Assembly: GCA_900770865.1 (NCBI GenBank)
Contig: CAAGLU010000268.1
Location: 1-7,928, forward strand
DNA: 7,928 bases
From: an uncultured Atopobiaceae bacterium
GTDB lineage: Bacteria; Actinomycetota; Coriobacteriia; Coriobacteriales; Atopobiaceae
Direction of reading: 5' to 3'
Shown here: positions 1 to 6,308 of the stretch, in pieces
How positions within the stretch are numbered: the stretch's first letter is position 1
How the letters are laid out: each line of letters opens with the position of its first letter
The notes under the pieces: generated by a model
The model's database searches: none
Told to the model about the DNA's origin: nothing
Seen by the model: the letters and a program-made list of their open reading frames with translations, nothing else
Position numbers and translations under genes: made by a program

Positions 1-1121
1 TCAGCGGCCCAGCCGCTCTCGATGCGGCCGACCTTCGAGAGGCCCATAGCCGCTGCTCCACCTTCCGTGGCTAGCGAGAAGACCTGCTTGGAATCCATCA
101 CGGCGGTCGTCTCGCAAGCGGCCTTGTGCACGAGAAATGCCGCACGCATGACCTGGAACATGTCGTTTACGTAGCCGTCCGTCCCCAAGCCAGGCGCAAC
201 CCCCAGCTCGAGCATGCTGGGTACCGGGGCAAAGCCACCTCCAACCTCGCAGTTGCTGATAGGCAGGTGCGCAACGCGCGCACCTGAGGAGGCGAGCAAA
301 TCGAGGTCTCCCTCGCCGAGCTTGACGCACTGTGCCGCAAGCGTGTTTGGCCCGAGTGCTCCTGCATCCCGATAGACCGAAAGCGGGGTGCAATCCAAAT
401 GAGACATAGCCCAATCGAGCTCATAGCGACTCTCACAGATATGGAACTGGTACAGACAGCCGCACTCGCGGGAAAGGCTCGCCGCGCGCTCAATCATTGC
501 CTGGGGGCAGGTGAACGTGGTGTGGGTGCAGATTGCACCACGGACCAGGCCATTTCCTCTTTCCACAAAGTGCTTTGCCGCCTCGGCGTTCTGTTGCAGG
601 CAGGCCTCGCCGTTCTCGTGGCTCACACGCTCCGAGCTCTCGAGCGACACGACTGCGCGCATGCCGGCGCGTTCAATCTGCTCACCCTGCGCAAAAAGCG
701 TGTCCCCCTCACAATGCGGCGCCTCGAGAATGTCACAGAAGGCAGTGGTTCCGCTGCGAAGCATTTCTGCCATCGTAGCCAGGCTGGTGACCAAGACCTC
801 GTGCTTGCGGACGCGATCCTCAATCCGAGGCCACCAGTAGTCGAGAAGGAAGCTCTCGAACCCTGTGACGCCCTGCGCCGGGGGAATGCCGTGCGAGAGC
901 ACGCCATACTGGTGCATGTGGGCATTGACCAGTCCGGGCATGATGAGGCAGCCCCGCCTGTCGATGACGTCGACGGGCGCCAGCCTGCCAGACGCGACGA
1001 GTGTCGCCACGTCACTGTTGTCGACAATACCCGCCACTATATCGTCTTTGACAAGGACAGCTGCATCCGCGACAACCTTGCCCGCGGAGCATACGACTAG
1101 GCTTGCCTCTATCGCCTTCAT
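1..1121 (-). CDS. SsnA-like amidohydrolase (ATZ/TRZ family), 3' end cut by the window edge
   Basis: The first 373 codons are present and the C-terminus lies beyond base 1. It belongs to the metal-dependent amidohydrolase superfamily, probably a cytosolic deaminase or hydrolase of a nitrogen heterocycle. Visible motifs: NAHMH (metal ligands His68 and His70), CTHTTFTC (His200, substrate side), FHICE (metal His227, catalytic Glu230) and GLGTDGYVNDMF (metal Asp325). GTDG-x3-DMF-x2-M-x2-AF-x2-H and the LSHGI...F...WW stretch near residues 75-97 resemble E. coli SsnA, the protein of unknown activity encoded beside ygfM and xdhD. Oddity: Gln264 (LAAQCVKL) stands where the family normally has His (V/LAHC or VAHG). 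The start ATG overlaps the stop of the FAD-subunit gene as ATGA, so translation is probably coupled; the G-run just upstream may serve as ribosome binding site. Family call is firm, SsnA affiliation likely, substrate unknown. Confidence 0.88.
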   Translation of the reverse strand, partial: MKAIEASLVVCSAGKVVADAAVLVKDDIVAGIVDNSDVATLVASGRLAPVDVIDRRGCLIMPGLVNAHMHQYGVLSHGIPPAQGVTGFESFLLDYWWPRIEDRVRKHEVLVTSLATMAEMLRSGTTAFCDILEAPHCEGDTLFAQGEQIERAGMRAVVSLESSERVSHENGEACLQQNAEAAKHFVERGNGLVRGAICTHTTFTCPQAMIERAASLSRECGCLYQFHICESRYELDWAMSHLDCTPLSVYRDAGALGPNTLAAQCVKLGEGDLDLLASSGARVAHLPISNCEVGGGFAPVPSMLELGVAPGLGTDGYVNDMFQVMRAAFLVHKAACETTAVMDSKQVFSLATEGGAAAMGLSKVGRIESGWAA

Positions 1122-2101
1122 TCCATTGCCCCCCAATCCAAAACCGGCATGCGTCGGAGCCCTGGAATACCGGGAACGTCTTCTCCGTCTGGACCAAGAG
1201 CCCTTAGGGCATCCGCAAGCACAACCGGCGCAACCCTGCGCTTGAACGTTGCGTTCGCAAGTCGCGAGCACTCTGCATCTATGAGCACGTCAAATGATTC
1301 CGAGCAGCGCTGGATGTCCATCTCCTCCACCCTGGTGCCAATTAGCGGCAGCTCAGAGCCATTCAGCAGGCGGGGCTGCGGGAACATGCCACCCACGCAT
1401 GCCCGAGCGTTGCAAATTGCTCCGCACTCGTCATACCGTGCGACGGCGCAGGCATTGACATCGGCAAGCCCAACCCCCTCGTTTGACGAGAGGCGCACGT
1501 AGGCACCGTACTCCCGCTCCGCACGCACAGGAATGAGCACGCGGACGATAAGCTCGCCTGCGGCGAGTGTGGTTTTCTTCTCACGTGGGTCCGCAAAGAG
1601 GCAGGTACGAACCAGCATCCCCTCATGTGCCAGGCATGCCGCACAGGGCTTAAAAAGGTCGGTAACCGGAATAGTGCGAGTTCCGTCAGTTCCGGCGATT
1701 GCAACGCTTACACCCAGCGCCGTACATGCACAGATACCATCCGCCGCCGGACACGCGTTTGCCAGATTGCCCCCAAGCGTAGCTCGATTTCTTGTCTGGA
1801 TGCCACCAACGCTACGCACAGCCTGCCAAAGCACCGGAGAGAGCTTTCGTACAAGCTCGGATTCAACGAGGTTGGAAAGCGGTTCCGCCGCCCCAATGTC
1901 AAGTAGACCGTCATGAGTGGTGATACCAAGCAACTCGGAAACTCCGGTGACATCAACCAGGGTGCGGCTGCCGTAGAGATTGCGCGAACGCCCCTTGACT
2001 AGGATGTCAGTACCTCCCGCCATAACCATGGCGTTTGGATTGCCGAGCAGGTCAACCGCCTCATCAAGGGAGTAGGGGCGGGCATAGCCACCAACTAGCA
2101 T
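1118..2101 (-). CDS. FAD-binding medium subunit of a xanthine dehydrogenase-family molybdenum hydroxylase (XdhB-like)
   Basis: A 327-residue FAD subunit of a three-protein molybdenum hydroxylase; it passes electrons from the 2Fe-2S subunit to the final acceptor. The N-terminal AGGTDILV (28-35) and TLGGNLANACPAAD (108-121) are the FAD pyrophosphate-binding motifs of this family. The C-terminal CO-dehydrogenase-flavoprotein-like domain follows from about residue 195, ending near FKRRVAPVVLADAL (286-299). The protein is somewhat longer than the usual 280-300 residues: about 20 extra residues lie between roughly 152 and 176 and carry CAAC-x10-C (Cys153, 156, 167), and Cys116, Cys124 and Cys126 follow the GGN motif. 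It overlaps the 2Fe-2S gene by 7 bases and has a GGAGCGAAGGGGG-type ribosome binding site at about 2111-2124. The electron acceptor is not evident. Family assignment is firm; the role of the cysteines is unknown. Confidence 0.93.
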   Translation of the reverse strand: MLVGGYARPYSLDEAVDLLGNPNAMVMAGGTDILVKGRSRNLYGSRTLVDVTGVSELLGITTHDGLLDIGAAEPLSNLVESELVRKLSPVLWQAVRSVGGIQTRNRATLGGNLANACPAADGICACTALGVSVAIAGTDGTRTIPVTDLFKPCAACLAHEGMLVRTCLFADPREKKTTLAAGELIVRVLIPVRAEREYGAYVRLSSNEGVGLADVNACAVARYDECGAICNARACVGGMFPQPRLLNGSELPLIGTRVEEMDIQRCSESFDVLIDAECSRLANATFKRRVAPVVLADALRALGPDGEDVPGIPGLRRMPVLDWGAME

Positions 2102-2631
2102 GGCCGGTCGCCCCCTTCGCTCCTGTCGAAGACAACGTTGGGAGAAGCATCAACCACAATCCCGGACGCATCGAGAATTGCCTCGACGACCTGCTCGTAT
2201 CCCGTGCAGCGGCACAAATTGCCCCGCAGCGCCTCGCGCACGCTGGTCTCGGTGGGATGCGGGTCTTCTTCCAGGAGGGCCGTTGCGGCAAGGAGCAACC
2301 CCGGCGTGCAGAAGCCACACTGGATCGCGTGATGGCGCAAGAACGACTCCTGCAAGGCGCTCAGCTGCCCGCGATGCGCAAGCCCCTCAACCGTAGTGAT
2401 GCTCGCGCCATCGAGCGACGCCGCGAGCACAAGGCAGGAGTTCTCAGCATGGCCATCCACAAGGACGGTGCATGCGCCGCAAACGCCAATCCCGCAGCCC
2501 TCCTTCGTACCCGTGAGACCAAGGTCGTCCCTCAGCACGTCAATGAGGCGGTCGCCCGGATCGACCAGCATGTCATGGTCCAAACCGTTCACGCAGAGAT
2601 GGACACGCACGGAATTGGAATCGCTATTCAT
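2095..2631 (-). CDS. 2Fe-2S small subunit of a xanthine dehydrogenase-family molybdenum hydroxylase (XdhC-like)
   Basis: A 178-residue iron-sulfur subunit holding the two [2Fe-2S] clusters that carry electrons from the molybdenum site to FAD. All eight ligands are visible: the plant-ferredoxin-type cluster at Cys46, Cys51, Cys54 and Cys66 (GCGIGVCGACTV...NSC), and the helical-domain cluster at Cys105 and Cys108 (IQCGFC) plus Cys140 and Cys142 (NLCRCTGY). Gln104 before CGFC is the residue that in this family contacts the molybdopterin cofactor. Length and domain order are normal. I chose the ATG at 2631 over an upstream in-frame ATG at 2715 because it has a GGAGAGGGGG ribosome binding site a few bases upstream and begins right before the ferredoxin fold; the longer form would run deep into the molybdenum-subunit gene. 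It overlaps that gene by 8 bases and the FAD gene by 7, which points to coupled translation and a 1:1:1 complex. Confidence 0.95.
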   Translation of the reverse strand: MNSDSNSVRVHLCVNGLDHDMLVDPGDRLIDVLRDDLGLTGTKEGCGIGVCGACTVLVDGHAENSCLVLAASLDGASITTVEGLAHRGQLSALQESFLRHHAIQCGFCTPGLLLAATALLEEDPHPTETSVREALRGNLCRCTGYEQVVEAILDASGIVVDASPNVVFDRSEGGDRPC

Positions 2632-4966
2632 GCTGCCCCCTCTCCTGCTTGTCAAGAAGGCCGAGTATTCGCTGGGGGGTGAGAGGCAGCTGACGCACCT
2701 GGCACCCAATCGCATGCTTCACCGCAAGTGCAACGGCAGTCCCTACCATCTCGGTAGCCGCCTCGGCGATGCACTTTGCCCCGTACGTCCCCTCTGGGTC
2801 GTCACACTCATAGAGCCGCACGTCGATGTGGGGGGCATCGGCTGCCGTGGGAACTAGGTACGAGTCAAGGTTGACGTCTAGCATCTTCCCACGGTCCATG
2901 CGCACCTCCTCAGTGAGCCCGAATCCAATGCCCATGAGAATGCCGCCGCACACTTGCCCTCTGACGAGCTCTGGGTTAATCGCTTTTCCCACGTCATGGT
3001 AGGAACTCACGCGATTGGTACGCACCTTGCCCGTGAGGGTGTCCACCGTGACCTCGGCAACACAGCATCCATAGGCATAGGTCGTGAACGCCTCGCCTTG
3101 CCCTGTCGAGTCATCGTTCCTCAGCTCCCGGGGTCGATACCACTGGTAGGTGGCCATGGGCTTGCCGGAATACGACCGTGCCTCGCACACCTGTGCCAGC
3201 GTGACGCTCCTCGACGGGTCATTCGCTACGTAACAGACGCTGTCTGCAAGCTCGACCTTCTCGCCTTCCCCAACTTCGAGAAGCTCGCGGGCCGTATCGA
3301 GAAGCATGTCGCGCATGGCCTCGCCGGCCATGCGTATGGACTGGCCGCCTTGCGCCGTGCTCCTGGATGCCACCGTTAGGCCTGAGTCGGGGATCGCCGA
3401 TGTGTCGACATCAACCATCACGATGTCCTGCGGTGCAATGCCCGATGCCTCAGAGCAAATCTGAGTGTAGGCCGTACGGAGCCCCTGGCCTATCTCCATG
3501 AGTGCCGCTCGCAGGGTGAAGCTGCCATCCGGAAGGGCCGTGAGCATGGCACCCGAGGAATCCCACCCCTCCCCGCCAAGGGCAACGCCCCGATAGCTCG
3601 TCACGAGGCCAATGCCCCTGCGCATGCGTCCCGTCTGAGCGCGCCAGAGCGCGTCCTTCTCGCGATAGTCCGTCTCTTCAACAATGTCGTCCATCATGTC
3701 GACAAGCAGGGTCTGGTTCACCAGAACCTGGCCGGTCACCGTCTGGGATCCCCGGCGCAGGAGGTTCTTGCGCTTGAGGTCGATAACCGAGACGCCCATC
3801 TCGTCTGCAAGCTCATCAACGGCCATCTCGTTGCAGAAGATGACCTGGGGAGAACTGTAGCCTCTAAATGCACCGGGGACTGGGTTGTTCGTGAACACGG
3901 CGTAGGTATCCGTCTTCACGTTTGGGATGTCATACGGACCTGCGGAGTGCGCCCGTGCCCGAATGTTCATCCATGGTGCCTGGTTGTTATAGGCACCCGC
4001 ATTCTCTACCTGGACAGACTCGTACGCCAAGAAATGCCCGTCCCCGCTTGCGCCAATGCGAATATGCGTGATGAAGGGATGGCGCTTGGGGCTCTCGAGA
4101 AGCGAATCCTCCCGAGAATACGTGAGTCTGCATGGGGCGCCCAGCGTGCGCGCGACAAGTGCCGCACGGCCACACATGAGCCCCACCGTCTCGAACTTGC
4201 CACCAAACGAGCCGCCCACCACGCATTGCTCGGCGCGAACTCTGGCCATGGGAATCTGCAGGCAGTCGGCAACGAAGCGCTGGGGCATGTGTCCCTGCTG
4301 CGAACAGGAACGGATCACCATGATGTCCCCAGAAGGAATGGCGGTCACGCTCTCCGGTTCAATGTAGGCATGCTCAACATATCCCGTCCGGTAAGCACCC
4401 TCGTGCACCCACTTCGACTGCGAGAAGCCCTCGTCCACATCCCCCTTTCGAAGCGGTCTGTAGGAGTCGAGAAACACATTGCCAGGCACATTCGGATCCG
4501 GCGTCCCATCTGGCAGGAGGCCCACACCCTTCTCGCGTACCTGGGGTGCCCCCGGCCTAAGCGCCTCCTCGACGGTCGAGACCACGGGAAGCCTGTGATA
4601 GGTGACCTTGACGGCAGACATCGCATTTGCCAGACCACGAGGGGTACGCGCCGCCACGACCGCGACCACGTCGCCAACAAAGCGCGGGTGGCTCGTGCAG
4701 TAGTACCAGTCATACATGCTCTGCGGCTTGGGGAAGTCCTTCTCGGTGAGAACCGCCAGAGTATCGTCTAGCAAGAGCGCCTTGCTCGCATCGACCTCGA
4801 CCGTCGCGTGCGGTGAGCGAGAGTGCAGGCAGCCTGCATACACCATGCCAGGAACGCGCAGGTCGTTGGCATAGACCGCCGCGCCCGTGACCTTCTCGCG
4901 TCCGTCAACGCGGAGCACAGAGCGGCCGATGATGCCCCCCTGCCTGCTTCCAGACGACATGGACAT
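2624..4966 (-). CDS. Molybdopterin-binding large subunit of a xanthine dehydrogenase-family hydroxylase (XdhA/XdhD-like)
   Basis: A 780-residue catalytic subunit that would bind the molybdenum-pterin cofactor and hydroxylate a ring carbon using water, feeding electrons to the 2Fe-2S subunit. The N-terminal a/b-hammerhead domain is near 15-130 (GRSVLRVDGREKVTGAAVYANDL). Cofactor-binding motifs follow: GGSFGGK (251-257), GAFRGYSSPQ (365-374), EIGQG (491-495), AQGGQS (538-543) and DVGKAINPE (658-666). The expected catalytic Glu is Glu735, in GAKCIAEAATEM where most relatives read GAKGxGE followed by P or I. Length is typical of the bacterial separate-subunit form. The ATG at 4966 has AAGGGGA five bases upstream; a second ATG at 4960 is less well spaced, and the in-frame extension to 5041 runs through an intergenic hairpin and has Arg-rich, unrelated sequence. 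A purine is the natural guess from context, but nicotinate- or other N-heterocycle-type substrates are not excluded. Confidence 0.93.
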   Translation of the reverse strand: MSMSSGSRQGGIIGRSVLRVDGREKVTGAAVYANDLRVPGMVYAGCLHSRSPHATVEVDASKALLLDDTLAVLTEKDFPKPQSMYDWYYCTSHPRFVGDVVAVVAARTPRGLANAMSAVKVTYHRLPVVSTVEEALRPGAPQVREKGVGLLPDGTPDPNVPGNVFLDSYRPLRKGDVDEGFSQSKWVHEGAYRTGYVEHAYIEPESVTAIPSGDIMVIRSCSQQGHMPQRFVADCLQIPMARVRAEQCVVGGSFGGKFETVGLMCGRAALVARTLGAPCRLTYSREDSLLESPKRHPFITHIRIGASGDGHFLAYESVQVENAGAYNNQAPWMNIRARAHSAGPYDIPNVKTDTYAVFTNNPVPGAFRGYSSPQVIFCNEMAVDELADEMGVSVIDLKRKNLLRRGSQTVTGQVLVNQTLLVDMMDDIVEETDYREKDALWRAQTGRMRRGIGLVTSYRGVALGGEGWDSSGAMLTALPDGSFTLRAALMEIGQGLRTAYTQICSEASGIAPQDIVMVDVDTSAIPDSGLTVASRSTAQGGQSIRMAGEAMRDMLLDTARELLEVGEGEKVELADSVCYVANDPSRSVTLAQVCEARSYSGKPMATYQWYRPRELRNDDSTGQGEAFTTYAYGCCVAEVTVDTLTGKVRTNRVSSYHDVGKAINPELVRGQVCGGILMGIGFGLTEEVRMDRGKMLDVNLDSYLVPTAADAPHIDVRLYECDDPEGTYGAKCIAEAATEMVGTAVALAVKHAIGCQVRQLPLTPQRILGLLDKQERGQHE

Positions 4967-5002
4967 GTGTTCCCCTTCGTACGCTCTCCCGCGTGGCACG
5001 CA

Positions 5003-5036
5003 GCGGGTCCGCCGCCTTCCCTGCGGGCGGACCCGC
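5003..5036 (-). other. Strong intergenic hairpin between the lipoprotein and hydroxylase genes
   Basis: GCGGGTCCGCC (5003-5013) and GGCGGACCCGC (5026-5036) are perfect 11-bp complements with a 12-base loop. In the minus-strand transcript the hairpin lies after the lipoprotein stop codon and about 37 bases before the hydroxylase start. No U-tract follows, so it does not look like a classical intrinsic terminator. It more likely protects the 3' end of lipoprotein mRNA after processing, or lowers read-through into the hydroxylase genes. A small hairpin GCGT-GGC-ACGC (4991-5001) lies just downstream of it. Confidence 0.7.
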
Positions 5037-5046
5037 GCCACTCACC

Positions 5047-5064
5047 TGCTGGCCAGTCCCAGCA
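5047..5064 (-). other. Small hairpin just downstream of the lipoprotein stop codon
   Basis: TGCTGG (5047-5052) and CCAGCA (5059-5064) form a 6-bp stem with a 6-base loop, starting 10 bases after the lipoprotein stop. It lacks a U-run, so I do not call it a terminator. With the larger hairpin at 5003-5036 it makes the 108-base gap heavily structured. No convincing -10 or -35 box is seen in this gap, so the hydroxylase genes probably depend on transcription from further upstream. Confidence 0.4.
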
Positions 5065-5074
5065 AGGTCAATCC

Positions 5075-6112
5075 TTAAATCTCGCCGTTCTGAATCTTGA
5101 TCACGAAGTCATTGAACGCGGACTGCTTGTCCGCAGAGACAAGCTTGTCGGAGAAGGTGCCCATACGTACGGCACCGCTGTCAAGATCTCCCTTGATGGC
5201 CTTGTTGCCAAAGGACGAGCCACTCGCGGCGTCCTTCATGGCTTCCTCGAACATGACCTTGTGGTCAAGGATGATGCTGTTGGCGTAGGTGTCATCATCG
5301 GCACCGCCAAGGTCGCTGGAGAGACCAATGACGTAGCGCTGGACACCATCGGCCTCGACGGCCTCGTGAAGCGCCTCGATGGCACCGGTCTCCTCGGCGT
5401 TTGCGTCGCCAAAGAGAACATCGACATTCTGCTGATTGAAGAAGACCGAGCCGGCCTCCTTGCCCTTGGCAACGTCACTGAACGATCCGACGAAGACGCT
5501 CATGACCTGGGCTTCCGAGTCGAGCTTCTCGACGGTCTCCTTGTAGGCGGCAAGCTTGGCCTGAGTGTTGTCCAGCTCCTGGCCGCCAATGAACGCGACG
5601 TTCTTGGTTGCCGTGAGCGTCATGGCAAGGCATCCCGCAAGCTTGCCCACCTGGGCGTCGTCGTAGTACATGCCCTCGATGCCGTCGAGGTTGTCATCGG
5701 TACCCATGAGCACGGCAAACTTGGCGTCGGGGTTGTCCTTCGCCACCTGCTTGGCAGCATCCTCGTACTCCTGGCCGGGGAGGAGGATGAGGTCGAACCC
5801 GTCATTCACGTAGTTCTGCATCGTCGTGACGTAATCCGCCTGGTCAACATTCTCGGAGTATGCCGTGTCCCAGCCAAGGTCATCCGCTGCACCGGTCATG
5901 GCCTCGTAGCAGGCGGCAAACCAGCCACCGTCGTTCATGGGCCCATTGATGATCATTGCAGCCTTGTGCGACTGGCTCTCGCTGCCTGAGTCGGAGCCTC
6001 CGTCATCAGAAGATGAGCAGCCCGCCAGCGGCACAACCGCCGCGGCGGCGAACGCCATTCCCATGAGACCGACGAAGCTCCTGCGGGTCATACCGTTGTT
6101 CTGTGCAGTCAT
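5075..6112 (-). CDS. BMP/PnrA-family ABC transporter substrate-binding lipoprotein
   Basis: A 345-residue extracytoplasmic binding protein of the BMP (basic membrane protein / PnrA) family, whose characterised members bind purine nucleosides and related solutes for ABC import. The signal peptide reads MTRRSFVG, then an Ala-rich hydrophobic stretch and lipobox LAGC with lipidated Cys32; the RR at 10-11 followed by SF suggests Tat export. A Ser/Gly/Asp linker (33-48) leads into the binding domain: GPMNDGGW (57-64), YVNDGFDLILLPG (101-113), GMYYDDAQVGKLAG (147-160) and NVAFIGGQE (171-179), all in the BMP pattern. The ATG at 6112 has GGGAAGGA six bases upstream, but an in-frame ATG at 6172 also has an excellent site. 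The stop is TAA. No ATPase or permease gene is in the window. Its place between a deaminase-like gene and a hydroxylase suggests it captures the substrate of that pathway. Family firm, ligand inferred. Confidence 0.92.
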   Translation of the reverse strand: MTAQNNGMTRRSFVGLMGMAFAAAAVVPLAGCSSSDDGGSDSGSESQSHKAAMIINGPMNDGGWFAACYEAMTGAADDLGWDTAYSENVDQADYVTTMQNYVNDGFDLILLPGQEYEDAAKQVAKDNPDAKFAVLMGTDDNLDGIEGMYYDDAQVGKLAGCLAMTLTATKNVAFIGGQELDNTQAKLAAYKETVEKLDSEAQVMSVFVGSFSDVAKGKEAGSVFFNQQNVDVLFGDANAEETGAIEALHEAVEADGVQRYVIGLSSDLGGADDDTYANSIILDHKVMFEEAMKDAASGSSFGNKAIKGDLDSGAVRMGTFSDKLVSADKQSAFNDFVIKIQNGEI

Positions 6113-6308
6113 GAGAAGTCCTTCCCATTCCGTTTTGAAGATCATGTCACCGTTTCTTGGACGGCTGCGCATGGTCCCCTCTCCGACAAAAAAGACTAAG
6201 GAAGCGGGGTTTCGCAAGAAGGCCACTGGCGTTACGCCAATATGCCGCCTCTATTTCGGTATGGAAACGCCTGCGAAGCCCGAAGAAACAACACGCTGCC
6301 TAGTGAAA
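6113..6308 (-). promoter_or_regulatory. Intergenic leader of the lipoprotein gene
   Basis: This gap of nearly 200 bases between the first amidohydrolase and the lipoprotein gene is large for an otherwise tight cluster, so an internal promoter or control element is plausible. It holds a short palindrome TGGCG-TTA-CGCCA (6227-6239), a T6 run on the minus strand at 6188-6193, and two ribosome binding sites, GGAGAGGGG (6176-6184) before the ATG at 6172 and AAGGA (6119-6123) before the ATG at 6112. TTTCCA with CATATT 17 bases on is only a weak promoter match. I see no known riboswitch fold. Confidence 0.3.

Noticed and set aside
3..17. Inverted repeat AGCGGC-CCA-GCCGCT at the left edge
   Set aside because: It lies inside the amidohydrolase coding sequence and is explained by the Ser-Gly-Trp-Ala-Ala codons.
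399..1100. Plus-strand open frame of 233 codons, and minus-strand open frames at 1-414 and 623-1027
   Set aside because: All overlap the SsnA-like gene, whose own frame is open from 1121 to the edge and carries every amidohydrolase motif in order; the others have none.
3947..4771. Plus-strand open frame of 274 codons
   Set aside because: Antisense to the well-supported molybdenum subunit; His/Arg-rich composition and no motifs.
4967..5041. Upstream extension of the molybdenum subunit to the ATG at 5041
   Set aside because: The extension is Arg-rich, runs through the 11-bp hairpin and lacks family similarity, whereas the ATG at 4966 has a good ribosome binding site.
4823..5989. Long plus-strand open frame of 388 codons
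   Set aside because: It mirrors the lipoprotein gene, with low-complexity Leu/Val/Gly/Asp-rich content typical of an antisense frame, and has no ribosome binding site or family motif.
6188..6239. Possible intrinsic terminator after the first amidohydrolase (short palindrome and T6 run on the minus strand)
   Set aside because: The 5-bp stem at 6227-6239 lies more than 30 bases from the T-run, and no stable stem directly abuts the run.
6113..6308. Purine riboswitch in the lipoprotein leader
   Set aside because: Expected from context, but I could not find the three-way junction with the conserved loop sequences; a covariance-model search of this stretch would settle it.
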